A DNA stretch of 64,000 nt, taken from Lentzea albidocapillata. GTDB taxonomy: Bacteria > Actinomycetota > Actinomycetes > Mycobacteriales > Pseudonocardiaceae. The notes under the pieces were generated by a model. That model did no database searches. It had not been told where the DNA came from and worked only from the letters and a program-made list of their open reading frames with translations. The position numbers and the translations under genes were made by a program. Positions 34,755 to 44,659 of this stretch are shown piece by piece (the first letter of the stretch is position 1; each line of letters starts with the position of its first letter). The stretch is taken from assembly GCF_000719115.1 (NCBI RefSeq), contig NZ_JOEA01000020.1:124001-188000 (forward strand), read 5' to 3'.

Positions 34755-36758
34755 ATGGACGGACAGGATCGCCTCGGGGACGAGCAGCGCCTCGCGCTGG
34801 AGCTCGCTGCCATCGGGCAGCGGCTGACGACGATCAGCACGGAGATGCGCGAGCGCTCCGCCTCGACCGCGACGGCGGTGATCGAGGCACCCGAGGTGGC
34901 GCGGCCCGGTGAGGTGCCGCAGCCGCCGGCCACGACCGTCCCGCAGCCGCCGGCCGGAATGCCGCAGCAGCCCACCGGTGTGCCGTCACCGCCCGTTGGC
35001 GTGCCGCAGCAGCAGAACCCGTGGTCGCAGCAGGCCTCGACGCAGTTGCCGCCTCCCGGCCCGCAGTTCCCCGGCCAGCAGCCTCCGCCGCCCGGCCACC
35101 ACTTCCCGCCGCCTCCCCAGGCGCGGTGGCCCCACCCCCAGCAACAGCAGTGGCCCGCGCCGCAGCCGCGCGAGACCCTGTTCGAGAAGCTCGGCAAGGA
35201 CGGCGCCGGCGCGAAGCTGCTGGCCTGGGTCGGTGGCGCGATCACCGTGCTCGGCTTCGTGCTGCTGCTGGTCCTCGCCGTCCAGCGCGGCTGGCTCGGC
35301 CCGATGCCGCGCGTCATCGGTGGCGCGGTGTTCAGCGGCGCGCTGGTCGGCATCGGCATGTGGCTGTACCGCAACCCCGCCGGGCGCACCGGGGCGATGG
35401 CGCTGGCCTTCACCGGTTTCGCCGGGCTCTACCTCGACGTCCTCGCTGCCACGAGCCTGTACCGGTACCTGCCGGAGAGTGTGGGTCTAGTCGTCGGGCT
35501 GGCCGTCGCCGCGGCCGGTGTCGTGCTCGCGCTGAAGTGGGAGTCGCAAGCGCTCGCGGTCACCGTCGTCGCAGCTTGTGCGCTGTGCTCACCGATCATC
35601 ACCGAGGGCTTCACGGTCCTGCTCGTCGGCTTCCTGCTGGTGCTCAAGATGGCCAGCACGCCGGTCCAGATCAAGCGGAACTGGCCGGGCCTCGCCATCG
35701 CCGGTGGCTTCCCGGCGATCCTCGCCTCGCTGCTCACCACCGCGAACGCCATCCCGCGCTCCTACGAGTGGACCGTGGTCGGTATCGCGGCCGCCACGAC
35801 CGTCGTCGGTATCGCGGTCGCCCTGCTGACCATCCGCAAGCGGCCCGACGACATCGTCGCAGTCGCGTTGATCGCAGGTTCGGCGCTGCCTGCCCTGTTC
35901 GCCACGACGCTGCTGAATGACCCGGCCAACTCGATCCTCGCCGGTGTGGTCGCGGCCGTGCTGCTGGCGATCTGGATGGTGCCCGATCTGCCGCGCGGGT
36001 TCGCCGCGGCGGCCGGTGCGACGGGCATGCTCGCGTTGTTCCAGACCACGATGATCGCGCTCGACGGCAACGTCCGCACGGCGATCGTGCTGGCCGAGGC
36101 GGTGCTGCTGGCGTTCCTCGCAGCACGCCTGAACAAGAAGAGCGCCCTCGCAGGCTCGATCGCGTTCGGTTTCGTCGGGTTCATCATGACGATCGGCATC
36201 GCCGTGCCGATCACGTGGCTGCTCGACGAGCCGCGCTTCTTCAACTACATCAAGCCCGGTGACTACGCGGCAGGCCTGGTGACGGCGGTCGTGCTGGGTG
36301 TCTTCGCCGCGATCCTGCCGTGGGCCGCGCTCAAGATGCAGGTGCTGCGCGAGCCGGCCAAGCACCCGTTCCCGTGGATCGTCTCCGGCATCGTGCTGCT
36401 CTACGGCGCGGCGGGTGCGGTGCTGTGCGCGGCGCTGCTGGTGTCGCCGGACGAGACCGGGTTCCTCTTCGGGCACTCGATGGTCACAGTGTCGTGGACG
36501 ATCGCCGCGTTGTTCCTGCTGGTCAGGGGGATCAACAACAAGGCGCTGCGGATCTCCGGCCTGATCCTGGTCGGTGCCGCGGTCGTGAAGCTGGTGCTGT
36601 TCGACCTCTCCGCGCTCGACGGCGTTGCCCGCGTCCTGGCGTTCCTCGGTGCCGGTCTGGTCCTGCTCACCGCGGGCACTCGTTACGCCAAACTGGTGAC
36701 ATCGGCGAGGAATCCCGAGTCATATGAATCCAAATCAGTGGCTCCGCCCTCTTACTGA
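34755..36758 (+). CDS. DUF2339 multi-pass membrane protein
   Basis: The 667-residue product has a charged helical N-terminus (MDGQDRLGDEQRLALELAAIG), a Pro/Gln-rich linker of about 110 residues (PQPPATTVPQPP and similar), then about 18-20 transmembrane segments (LLAWVGGAITVLGFVLLLVLA...). This matches the DUF2339 family; function unknown. ATG 34755 has no strong ribosome binding site; the longer in-frame ORF overlaps rbsR and its operator and was rejected. It ends before a strong terminator at 36763. Confidence 0.85.
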   Translation: MDGQDRLGDEQRLALELAAIGQRLTTISTEMRERSASTATAVIEAPEVARPGEVPQPPATTVPQPPAGMPQQPTGVPSPPVGVPQQQNPWSQQASTQLPPPGPQFPGQQPPPPGHHFPPPPQARWPHPQQQQWPAPQPRETLFEKLGKDGAGAKLLAWVGGAITVLGFVLLLVLAVQRGWLGPMPRVIGGAVFSGALVGIGMWLYRNPAGRTGAMALAFTGFAGLYLDVLAATSLYRYLPESVGLVVGLAVAAAGVVLALKWESQALAVTVVAACALCSPIITEGFTVLLVGFLLVLKMASTPVQIKRNWPGLAIAGGFPAILASLLTTANAIPRSYEWTVVGIAAATTVVGIAVALLTIRKRPDDIVAVALIAGSALPALFATTLLNDPANSILAGVVAAVLLAIWMVPDLPRGFAAAAGATGMLALFQTTMIALDGNVRTAIVLAEAVLLAFLAARLNKKSALAGSIAFGFVGFIMTIGIAVPITWLLDEPRFFNYIKPGDYAAGLVTAVVLGVFAAILPWAALKMQVLREPAKHPFPWIVSGIVLLYGAAGAVLCAALLVSPDETGFLFGHSMVTVSWTIAALFLLVRGINNKALRISGLILVGAAVVKLVLFDLSALDGVARVLAFLGAGLVLLTAGTRYAKLVTSARNPESYESKSVAPPSY

Positions 36759-36762
36759 CGGG

Positions 36763-36801
36763 ACGGCTGTCGTCCGCACCGCCGTCGCGGACGACAGCCG
36801 T
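36763..36801 (+). terminator. Terminator after the DUF2339 gene
   Basis: ACGGCTGTCGTCCGC (36763-36777) pairs perfectly over 15 bp with GCGGACGACAGCCGT (36787-36801), loop of 9 bases, 5 bp after the DUF2339 stop. Confidence 0.8.
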
Positions 36802-36880
36802 ACTACCTCCAGGCAAAGATTTCACTCGGCCGAGTGACTGAAGTGGATCGAAAGCACCCGGAAGTGTTCCCATCGGGCGT

Positions 36881-37951
36881 ATGGCAAAGCCACGCCTCGT
36901 GGCCGCGGTTCTAGCGCTCTCAGCGGCCTTCGCGGCGACGGGTGTTCACCAAGGGCACGAGTACACAAACACTTCTTCAGCATCAGCGGCACCGCTTGCG
37001 TACGTGGTGGGGAAGACCGGTCTCGTCCAGGTCGTGGACACCCGCAACGGTGCCGTTCTCGTGCAGGCCGACACCGGGGGCCGTGCGACCGGCGTCGCGG
37101 TGTCGCCCGACGGGCGGCGGCTGTACGTGATCAACGGGTGGACCGGCGCGATCACCGTGGTCGACCCGGGCACCGGCGCGATCCTCGACCGGCTCTTCAC
37201 CCAGGTCCAGCTGTCGCACGCGGTGATGCGCCCGGACGGCCAGCGGCTCTACGTCTCGGCCGGCGGCGGCGTCGCGGTGGTGAACCCGGAGAACTTCCAG
37301 ATGGTCGCGGTGATCAAGGCCGGCGGGCAGCCGCAGGGCCTCGCCGTCCACCCGGACAACAAGATCCTCTACGTCGCCAACTCCCAGGACGGCACGGTCG
37401 GCCTGGTCGACACGGCGACGGCGTTCCAGACGGCGACGGTGCGGGTCGGCGGACTGCCGCAGCACCTGGCGATCTCACCGGACGGCAAGCGCCTCTACGT
37501 GAGCAGCATGCGCCTCGGGGACCGGACGCCGGGCACGTTGTCGGTGATCGACACGACCACGAACCAGGTCGTCGGCACGGTCGACGTCGGCAGGGGAGCG
37601 GGCAGCGTCGCCGTCACCCCGGACGGCGCCACGGTCTACCTGACGTTGCCGAAGGAACGGTCGGTCCTGGTCGTCGACGCGGCGACCATGACCGTGCGCG
37701 AACGTTTGCGCATCGACTCGCCGAACGTCGCCATCGCGCCGGGTGACACGAGGGTCTTCCTCGCCACCGGCGCAACGACGACGGTCCTGGACAGCACGAA
37801 CGCGGTGCTCACCACGTACCGGATGAAGGTGGGCGAACTGGAGGCGAGGCCGCGCCTCTTCGACGCGGCCATGATCGCCTTCCCGCCCGGTCAGCCGACG
37901 GGGACCGGCCTGCGGACCTCGTCGTCCAGGTCGTCCACCGGCTCGTGGTGA
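36881..37951 (+). CDS. Secreted YncE-like beta-propeller protein
   Basis: The 356-residue product has a signal peptide (PRLVAAVLALSAAFAATG) and about seven YVTN/YncE-type propeller blades (GVAVSPDGRRLYVINGWTGAITVVDPGTG, LAVHPDNKILYVANSQDGTVGLVD and similar). Such proteins act as extracellular binding or electron-transfer scaffolds; the ligand is unknown. ATG 36881. The last 61 bp overlap the 3' end of the convergent MMPL gene, so the C-terminal Ser/Thr-rich tail (RTSSSRSSTGSW) is encoded on shared DNA. Confidence 0.83.
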   Translation: MAKPRLVAAVLALSAAFAATGVHQGHEYTNTSSASAAPLAYVVGKTGLVQVVDTRNGAVLVQADTGGRATGVAVSPDGRRLYVINGWTGAITVVDPGTGAILDRLFTQVQLSHAVMRPDGQRLYVSAGGGVAVVNPENFQMVAVIKAGGQPQGLAVHPDNKILYVANSQDGTVGLVDTATAFQTATVRVGGLPQHLAISPDGKRLYVSSMRLGDRTPGTLSVIDTTTNQVVGTVDVGRGAGSVAVTPDGATVYLTLPKERSVLVVDAATMTVRERLRIDSPNVAIAPGDTRVFLATGATTTVLDSTNAVLTTYRMKVGELEARPRLFDAAMIAFPPGQPTGTGLRTSSSRSSTGSW

Positions 37952-40005
37952 AGCGCGAGGCGTTCCTGGATCTTCTTGAGCGGACCGGGTGACCACCACG
38001 CGGCGTTGCCGAGCAGCTTGAGCACGGCCGGCACGAGCAGCATGCGGACCACGGTGGCGTCGAGCGCCAGCGCGAGGATCATGCCGACGCCGACGAACCG
38101 CATCATCGCGACCTGCGAGAACGCGAACGCACCGGTCACCACGATCAGCAGCAGTGCGGCCGAGGTGATCACCCGGCCGGTCTTGGCCAGGCCGGTGGTC
38201 ACCGCCTCCTCCGTCGTCGCGCCCTGGCCCCGCGCCTCGACCATGCGGGAGAGCAGGAAGACCTCGTAGTCCGTCGACAGACCGAACACGATGGCCGCCA
38301 TCAGCACGACGATGCCGGACTCCAGGGGGCCTGGCGTGACACCCAGCAGGTCGGCGCCATGGCCGTCCTGGAAGATCCACACCAGCACGCCGAACGTCGC
38401 GGACAGTGACAGCGCGCTCATGACCACGGCCTTGATCGGCAGCACGACCGAGCCGAACGCCAGGAACATCAGGATCAGCGTGGCGCCGACCAGCAGCGTG
38501 ACCATCAACGGCAGGCCGTCCGCGATGGCGTCGAGCGAGTCACCGACCACCGCGGTGTTGCCGCCGACGAGCACCTCGGCGCCGGCCGGGGGCTGCAGCG
38601 CGCGGACGTCCTTCAGCGCCTGCTTCGACTCCTCGCTCAGCGCGTCGTGCTCCAGCCCGGCCATCGCGGCCGTGACGCCCTTGTCCGCACCCGTCGGCTG
38701 GACCTCGCCGACGCCGGGCACGTCCTTGACCTTGCCCAGGTAGGCCTGGACCGCGGCCTCGTCACCGCCCTTGACGACGATCTTGAAGCCGGTGTCGGAG
38801 AGCGCCGAGAAGTTCTGGTTGATGTTCTCGGTGGCCACGCGCACGGCGTTGCCCTCGGGCAGGACCTTCTCGGTGACCTGGCCGAACTGGACGCCGAGGA
38901 ACGGCGAGCCGAGGGCCAGCAGCACGCCGACGATCGGCACGGCGATCAGCACGGGCCGCTTCATGACCTTGCCGCTGAGCTTGCGCCAGCCGCGTTCGCT
39001 GGGCTCCTTCCTGCGCCACGGCATCGCGAGCTTGTCGACCCGGTGGCCGAGCACGCCGAGCAACGCGGGCAGCAGCGTGACCGAGACCAGCGCCGCGATC
39101 GCGACCGACGACACACCGCCGTACGCGAGGGACTTCAGGAAGCCGTGCGGGAAGAGCAGCAGCCCGGCCAGCGCGATGACCAGCAGCGTCGCGCTGAACA
39201 CGACGGTCCGGCCGGCGGACGCGACGGTACGTGCGACGGCCTGTTCGGCCGTGCGGCCTTGCGCGAGTTCCTCGCGGAACCGTCCGACCATGAACAGGCC
39301 GTAGTCGATGGCCATACCCAGGCCGAGCAGCGAGGCGACGTTGACCGCGAAGGAGTTGACGTCGGTGAAGAGGGCGACGCCGTGCAGCACACCGAGCGAA
39401 CCCATGATCGCGAGACCGCCGACCACGACCGGCAGGGACGCCGCCACGAGGCCACCGAAGATGATCACGAGCAGCAGCAGGACCAGCGGCAGCGAGAACA
39501 TCTCCGCGCGCGTCAGGTCCTCCTGGGACATGTCGTTGATGGCCTTCTGGGTGGGCACGAGCCCACCGACCTGCTCGGTGAAGCCGTCGATCTTCAACTG
39601 CGGCTGGATGTCCTGGAACTGCTTGATCTGCTCGTTCGAGTCACCGCTGCTCAGCGTGATCGCGACGAGAGCCTGCTGCCTGTCGTCCGACGGCACCGGC
39701 CCGCTGGCCTTGAGCACGTCGTCCTTGGGGAAACCGCTGACGTGGTCGGCGACCTTCTTCAGCTCGAGCGGGTTCGCGAAGTCGCCGCGATAAATGACGA
39801 TCACGTCACCGTTCTGCCGCCCGAACGCCTCCTCGGCTACTTTGTCGGCCCGCGCCGCCTCACTGGAGGGAGCCTCGTAACCACCCTGGCTGAGCTTGTC
39901 GAACACGCCGATGCCCCACACACCGCCGACGACCGCGAGCAGTACGGTCGCGATCAACACCCCCCACCGGCGGCGATAAGCGATGGATCCCCACTTCGCG
40001 AACAT
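37891..40005 (-). CDS. MMPL/RND family exporter
   Basis: The 704-residue membrane protein has 12 transmembrane segments in the RND layout: first helix (GVLIATVLLAVVGGVWG), a large external loop, a six-helix bundle with GLGMAIDYGLFMVGRFREEL, a second loop and a second bundle with FGLSTDYEVFLLSRMVEA. The two (I/S)DY motifs are the usual proton-relay aspartates of MMPL proteins. Family members export lipids or drugs; substrate unknown. Controlled, by position, by the divergent TetR gene. Confidence 0.92.
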   Translation of the reverse strand: MFAKWGSIAYRRRWGVLIATVLLAVVGGVWGIGVFDKLSQGGYEAPSSEAARADKVAEEAFGRQNGDVIVIYRGDFANPLELKKVADHVSGFPKDDVLKASGPVPSDDRQQALVAITLSSGDSNEQIKQFQDIQPQLKIDGFTEQVGGLVPTQKAINDMSQEDLTRAEMFSLPLVLLLLVIIFGGLVAASLPVVVGGLAIMGSLGVLHGVALFTDVNSFAVNVASLLGLGMAIDYGLFMVGRFREELAQGRTAEQAVARTVASAGRTVVFSATLLVIALAGLLLFPHGFLKSLAYGGVSSVAIAALVSVTLLPALLGVLGHRVDKLAMPWRRKEPSERGWRKLSGKVMKRPVLIAVPIVGVLLALGSPFLGVQFGQVTEKVLPEGNAVRVATENINQNFSALSDTGFKIVVKGGDEAAVQAYLGKVKDVPGVGEVQPTGADKGVTAAMAGLEHDALSEESKQALKDVRALQPPAGAEVLVGGNTAVVGDSLDAIADGLPLMVTLLVGATLILMFLAFGSVVLPIKAVVMSALSLSATFGVLVWIFQDGHGADLLGVTPGPLESGIVVLMAAIVFGLSTDYEVFLLSRMVEARGQGATTEEAVTTGLAKTGRVITSAALLLIVVTGAFAFSQVAMMRFVGVGMILALALDATVVRMLLVPAVLKLLGNAAWWSPGPLKKIQERLALHHEPVDDLDDEVRRPVPVG

Positions 40006-40042
40006 CGACGACGGCCTCCTGGGTTACCGTGCTGTGAATACC

Positions 40043-40067
40043 GTGAACTCTTGTAAACACCGTTCAC
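40043..40067. promoter_or_regulatory. Candidate TetR operator between the MMPL and TetR genes
   Basis: GTGAAC (40043-40048) and GTTCAC (40062-40067) form a 6-bp inverted repeat with 13 bp between, located 38 bp from the MMPL start in the 112-bp divergent gap. The arms are short, so the call rests mainly on position. Confidence 0.5.
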
Positions 40068-40117
40068 TGAAACCGTACGGGGCCATGGACGGGGTCTACA
40101 ACCCGATGGAGTGACAT

Positions 40118-40825
40118 ATGACCGAGGCCACTCGCCGAGAACGACTCCGCGCCGAGACCGAGCGTGAGATTCGGCAGGCGGCCCGCGCCCTCTTGGTGGA
40201 AAACGGCCGCGACGCGGTTACCCTGCGTGCCATTGCACGTAAACTCGGCATCACCGCGCCGGCCCTCTACCGCTACTACGACTCGCACGACGCGCTCCTG
40301 CGCCAGCTCTGCGACGACATCTGCGCGGACATGGCGGCAGCGCTCTACGCGGACCTCGCCGCAGACACGTCAGGCGAGGTGGGATGCCAGGTCAGAGCGG
40401 TGTGCCACGCCTTCCGCCGCTGGGCCCTGGCCCACCCGCAGGAGTTCGCACTGGTCTTCGCCTCGCCGCGCGACCCGATCGGCGCCGACCAGTTCGGCTC
40501 GGTGTTCCTGCAGCTCGCCGGGCAGCTGATCGCGTCGAACCTGGTCGCCACCCACGCGGACGACGACGTGCCCGAGGTGCTGCACGAGGACCTGGTGAGG
40601 TTCCAGCAGGTGCTGGTGGACGCGGTGTCGGAGCACGGCGTGACGATCGGCGACGACGTCCTGAACCTGGGCAAGATCTACCACGTCGTCCAGTCGTGGG
40701 TGCGGCTGTACGGGCACGTGGCGCTGGAGGTGTTCGGGCGGTTCCCGTTCGCGGTGAGCAACCCGGAGCCGATGTTCGACAGCATGCTCGACCAGATGCT
40801 GACGGACATCGGGTTCAGTGCCTGA
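40118..40825 (+). CDS. TetR family repressor (WHG domain)
   Basis: The 235-residue product has the TetR HTH (RQAARALLVENGRDAVTLRAIARKLGITAPALYRYY) and a C-terminal WHG-type ligand domain. It is divergent from the MMPL exporter, a common repressor/exporter pair, so it likely represses the pump until a substrate binds. ATG 40118. Confidence 0.92.
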   Translation: MTEATRRERLRAETEREIRQAARALLVENGRDAVTLRAIARKLGITAPALYRYYDSHDALLRQLCDDICADMAAALYADLAADTSGEVGCQVRAVCHAFRRWALAHPQEFALVFASPRDPIGADQFGSVFLQLAGQLIASNLVATHADDDVPEVLHEDLVRFQQVLVDAVSEHGVTIGDDVLNLGKIYHVVQSWVRLYGHVALEVFGRFPFAVSNPEPMFDSMLDQMLTDIGFSA

Positions 40826-40842
40826 TTTTCAACCGCCAAGCA

Positions 40843-41610
40843 GTGAGTAGCGCCGGCCGGGCGTTCGGCGACATACGACCCGTGGTCGACGCCAAGAACT
40901 CGGCAGCTCCCGCTGATCTGCCTGATGTCATCGAAGGACCGGACTCGCCGTCGAGTGGACCTGGCCAGGTGGTCCTCAACCTCCTGGACAAGGCCATCGG
41001 CCTGCAGACGCCGCTGGTCCGCAAGAACATCGCCCGCGCCCGCCAGCGCAACCCGGAGGCGACACCGGCGGAGGTCATCGGCACCCTGGAGAAGATGTAC
41101 GTCAGCGCCCTGGCGAGCACGGGGGCCGCTGTCGGAGGCGCCGCGGCCGCACCTGGTGTCGGCACCGGGATCGCGCTGGCGCTGTCGGCGGGCGAGGCTC
41201 TCTCCTCGCTCGAACTGAGCGCCCTGTACGTGCTCTCGGTCGCCGAGGTCCACGGGGTCCCGCTCGACGAGATCGAACGCCGCCGGATTCTCGTCCTGGG
41301 GATCCTGCTCGGCGAGTCCAGCTCCAAGGCGATCGGCAGGGTCGCCGAGCGCACCGGTCAGCACTAGGCCCGCCAGCTCGTCAGCGCGGTGCCCACGGCG
41401 ACCCTGAAACAGATCAACAAAGTCCTGGGCAGGAACTTCATCACCAAGTACGGCACGAGGCAGGGGATCGTCGTGCTCGGGAGGGCGGTCCCGTTCGGCA
41501 TCGGCGCGCTGATCGGCGGCGGCGCGAACGCCACCATGGCCGCCCTGGCTGTTCGGGCTTCCCGGCGCGCGTTCGGCCCGGCCCCGGAGTCGTGGCCGGC
41601 GCAGCCGTAG
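40843..41610 (+). pseudogene. EcsC-like protein gene interrupted by an in-frame amber codon
   Basis: One reading frame encodes a coherent protein: Ser/Ala/Pro-rich start, helical KNIARARQRNPEATPAEVIG, Gly/Ala-rich stretches (GAAVGGAAAAPGVGTGIALAL) and SKAIGRVAERTGQH. It then meets TAG at 41365-41367, and without a frame change continues ARQLVSAVPTATLKQINKVLGRNF, GIVVLGRAVPFGIGALIGGGANATMAA to TAG at 41608-41610. The sense continuation suggests a single substitution (TGG to TAG, Trp) or readthrough. The family resembles EcsC-like/Gly-zipper proteins, but this is tentative. GTG 40843 or 40882 could be the start. It follows the TetR gene by 17 bp. Confidence 0.7.
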
Positions 41611-41631
41611 CCGCGCCGGCCCTTCTCGGTG

Positions 41632-44409
41632 CTACAGAACGATGTTCACCAGGCGGCCGGGAACGACGATCACCTTGCGCGGCTCGCCACCGGCGACCAG
41701 CTCGGCGATCTTCTCCTCGGCCAGCGCGGCGGCCTTGATCTCGTCCTGCGCCGCGGACGCCGAGACGACGACCCGCGAGCGGACCTTGCCGTTGACCTGG
41801 ATCGGGTACTCGACCGTGTCCTCGACCAGGTACTGCTCGTCGGCCTTCGGGAACGGGCCGTGCGCCAGCGAGCCCTCGTTGCCCAGCTTCGCCCACAACT
41901 CCTCGGCCACGTGCGGGGCCTGCGGGGCCAGCATCAGCACCAGGGCCTCGGCCAGCGGGCGGGGCGTGCCGGACGAGTAGTGCTTGGTGACGTAGTTGTT
42001 CAGCTCGATCAGCTTCGCGCCTGCCGTGTTGTAGCGCAGGTTCGCGTAGTCGTCGTGCACGCCGGCGATCGTCTTGTGCAGCAGGCGCAACGCCTCGACG
42101 GACGGCTCTTCGTCCGTGACGCGCAGCGAGCCGTCGGTCTCGTCGACCAGGTTGCGCCACAGACGCTGCATGAACCGTTGCGCGCCCACGACGTCCTTGG
42201 TCGCCCACGGCCGTGACACGTCCATCGGACCCATGGACATCTCATAGAACCGGAAGGTGTCAGCGCCGTACCGTTCGCACATCTCGTCCGGCGTGACGAC
42301 GTTCTTCAGGCTCTTGCCCATCTTCCCGTACTCACGAGTGACTTCCTCGCCCTTGTACAGGTACTTGCCGTCGGCCTCGACGACCTCGTCCGCGGGCACG
42401 TGCACGCCGCGCGGGTCGCGGTAGGCGTACGCCTGGATGTAGCCCTGGTTGAACAGGCGGCGGTACGGCTCGTCGCCGGACAGGTGGCCCAGGTCGAACA
42501 GGACCTTCTGCCAGAAGCGCGAGTACAGCAGGTGCAGCACCGCGTGCTCGACGCCGCCGATGTACAGGTCGACGCCACCGGGGTCGGTCGGGCCGTGCTC
42601 GGCCGTGCGCGGGCCCAGCCAGTACTGCTCGTTCTCCGGGTTGACGAACCGCTCGGTCTCGACCGGGTCGACGTAGCGCAGCTGGTACCAGCACGAACCC
42701 GCCCAGTTCGGCATGGTGTTCGTGTCGCGGCGGTACGTCTTCAGGCCGTCGCCCAGGTCCAGCTCGACCGTCGTCCACTCGGTCGCGCGCGACAGGGGCG
42801 GCGACGGCTCGGTGTCCGCGTCCTCCGGCTCGAAGGTGCGCGGCGAGTAGTCGTCGACCTCGGGCAGCTCGATCGGCAGCATCGACTCGGGCAGCGCGAT
42901 GGCGGTGCCGGCCTCGTCGTAGACGACCGGGAACGGCTCGCCCCAGTAGCGCTGGCGGCTGAACAGCCAGTCGCGCAGCTTGAACTGGACGGTGCCGTGA
43001 CCGTGGCCGTTCTCCTCCAGCCAGCCGATCATCGTCTTCTTGGCGTCGTCGATCGCCATGCCGTCCAGGAACCCGCTGTTCACCGCCGGACCGTCGCCGG
43101 TGAAGGCCTCGCCCTCGAAGCCCTCCGACGGCTGGACCGTGCGGATGATCGGCAGCTCGAACTTCTTCGCGAAGTCCCAGTCACGCTGGTCCTGGCCGGG
43201 CACGGCCATGATCGCGCCGGTGCCGTAGCCCATCAGCACGTAGTCGGCGATGTAGACGGGGATTTCCTTGCCGTTCACCGGGTTCGTGGCGTACGCCCCG
43301 ATGAAGACGCCGGTCTTCTCCTTGTTCTCCTGACGGTCCAGTTCGGACTTCAGGGACGCGGCGCGCCGGTACGCGGCGATGTCTGCCACGCGATCGGGCG
43401 TCGCAATCTGGTCCACCAGCTCGTGTTCCGGTGCCAGGACCATGTAGGTCGCGCCGAACAACGTGTCCGGACGGGTCGTGAAGACCTCAATGCACTCGTC
43501 TCCCACCGCGAATCGGACTCGGGAGCCATGCGAGCGCCCAATCCAGTTGCGCTGCATGGCCTTGACCTTGTCCGGCCAGTCCAGCCGGTCCAAGTCGTCG
43601 ATCAGCCGGTCCGAGTACGCGGTGATGCGCATCATCCACTGGCGCAGGCTTTTCCTGAACACGGGGAAGTTGCCACGCTCACTGCGACCGTCCGCGGTGA
43701 CCTCTTCGTTCGCCAGCACAGTACCCAGTCCGGGACACCAGTTGACGGGCGCCTCCGACATGTAGGCCAGGCGGAATTCGCCCAAGATCCTTTGCTGGTC
43801 GGCAAAAGACAGCTCAGACCACGTGTGGCCGCCCTCGACGTCGCGCTCGCCAGACTCGAACTGCGAGATCAACTCGGCGATCGGGCGAGCCTTGCGGGCG
43901 TCCGGGTCGTACCAGGAGTTGAAGATCTGCAGGAAGATCCACTGAGTCCACTTGTAGTACTCGGGGTCGATCGTCGAGATGCGGCGACGCTCGTCGTGGC
44001 CCAGCCCCAGCCTGCGGATCTGACGCAGGTAGGTGTTGATGTTGTCCTCGGTGGTCTTGCGCGGGTGCTGACCCGTCTGCACCGCGTACTGCTCCGCGGG
44101 CAGGCCGAACGCGTCGAACCCCATGGTGTGCAGCACGTTGCGGCCGTTCATGCGGTGGTACCGCGCGAAGACGTCCGTGCCGATGAAGCCCAGCGGGTGA
44201 CCGACGTGCAGCCCGGCGCCGCTCGGGTACGGGAACATGTCCTGCACGAACAGCTTGTCGGCGGGCACGTCACCCTTGAGCGCGCCAACGGGGTTGGGCG
44301 CGTGGTAGGTGCCGTGGTTCTCCCAGTACCGCTGCCACCGCTCCTCGATCTGGTTCGCCAGCTCGGCGGTGTAGCGGTAGGCGGGAATCTCCGCCGCGTC
44401 CGTGCTCAT
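41632..44409 (-). CDS. leuS: Leucyl-tRNA synthetase
   Basis: Class I synthetase charging tRNA-Leu with leucine. The 925-residue product has the HIGH region as [16 protein letters not shown], a long CP1 editing domain, and KMSKS as [10 protein letters not shown]. Length is typical of actinobacterial LeuRS. ATG 44409 was chosen ([14 protein letters not shown]) over an upstream in-frame start at 44475 that lies in the leader terminator. The upstream leader holds a Leu-rich mini-ORF and a terminator hairpin, so expression is likely controlled by leucine attenuation. Confidence 0.97.
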   Translation of the reverse strand: MSTDAAEIPAYRYTAELANQIEERWQRYWENHGTYHAPNPVGALKGDVPADKLFVQDMFPYPSGAGLHVGHPLGFIGTDVFARYHRMNGRNVLHTMGFDAFGLPAEQYAVQTGQHPRKTTEDNINTYLRQIRRLGLGHDERRRISTIDPEYYKWTQWIFLQIFNSWYDPDARKARPIAELISQFESGERDVEGGHTWSELSFADQQRILGEFRLAYMSEAPVNWCPGLGTVLANEEVTADGRSERGNFPVFRKSLRQWMMRITAYSDRLIDDLDRLDWPDKVKAMQRNWIGRSHGSRVRFAVGDECIEVFTTRPDTLFGATYMVLAPEHELVDQIATPDRVADIAAYRRAASLKSELDRQENKEKTGVFIGAYATNPVNGKEIPVYIADYVLMGYGTGAIMAVPGQDQRDWDFAKKFELPIIRTVQPSEGFEGEAFTGDGPAVNSGFLDGMAIDDAKKTMIGWLEENGHGHGTVQFKLRDWLFSRQRYWGEPFPVVYDEAGTAIALPESMLPIELPEVDDYSPRTFEPEDADTEPSPPLSRATEWTTVELDLGDGLKTYRRDTNTMPNWAGSCWYQLRYVDPVETERFVNPENEQYWLGPRTAEHGPTDPGGVDLYIGGVEHAVLHLLYSRFWQKVLFDLGHLSGDEPYRRLFNQGYIQAYAYRDPRGVHVPADEVVEADGKYLYKGEEVTREYGKMGKSLKNVVTPDEMCERYGADTFRFYEMSMGPMDVSRPWATKDVVGAQRFMQRLWRNLVDETDGSLRVTDEEPSVEALRLLHKTIAGVHDDYANLRYNTAGAKLIELNNYVTKHYSSGTPRPLAEALVLMLAPQAPHVAEELWAKLGNEGSLAHGPFPKADEQYLVEDTVEYPIQVNGKVRSRVVVSASAAQDEIKAAALAEEKIAELVAGGEPRKVIVVPGRLVNIVL

Positions 44410-44451
44410 TTCAAGGTCCCTCTCACGTCTGTTCCTGCCCCTGACATGACG

Positions 44452-44481
44452 AAACCCCCCAGCCCAGACGGGCATGGAGGG
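44452..44481 (-). terminator. Attenuator terminator in the leuS leader
   Basis: On the minus strand CCCTCCATGCCC pairs with GGGCTGGGGGG around GTCT (one bulge) and is followed by TTTCG. It is 43 bp before the leuS start and 37 bp after the leader-peptide stop, placed correctly for an attenuator. A preceding segment at about 44489-44516 (GACCTCTTCGAGAG...ACGGTC) could form the alternative hairpin. Confidence 0.7.
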
Positions 44482-44518
44482 CGGCCGCGCCGACCGTCTC
44501 TCGAAGAGGTCGTCGCGG

Positions 44519-44548
44519 CTAGATAAGGAGCAGGCGGGCCGTGCTCAT
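44519..44548 (-). CDS. leuS leader peptide (9 residues)
   Basis: A 10-codon ORF on the minus strand: ATG AGC ACG GCC CGC CTG CTC CTT, then ATC TAG, encoding MSTARLLLI. Three consecutive leucine codons just before the end, followed by a terminator hairpin and leuS, form the classic attenuation layout: ribosome stalling on Leu codons when charged tRNA-Leu is scarce would favour read-through into leuS. No ribosome binding site is seen; TACCGT about 9-14 bases upstream could be a -10 element, so the leader may be leaderless. Too short for any ORF finder. Confidence 0.75.
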   Translation of the reverse strand: MSTARLLLI

Positions 44549-44659
44549 GTCGTCAACGGTATCAGCGCAGCGCAAGCACGATGAACCGGGCGGTGGCCTG
44601 CGGCACATCAGACCGGGGTGACCGGGAGGTGAACCGCGGTCCCGTCTTACCCTCATGGG

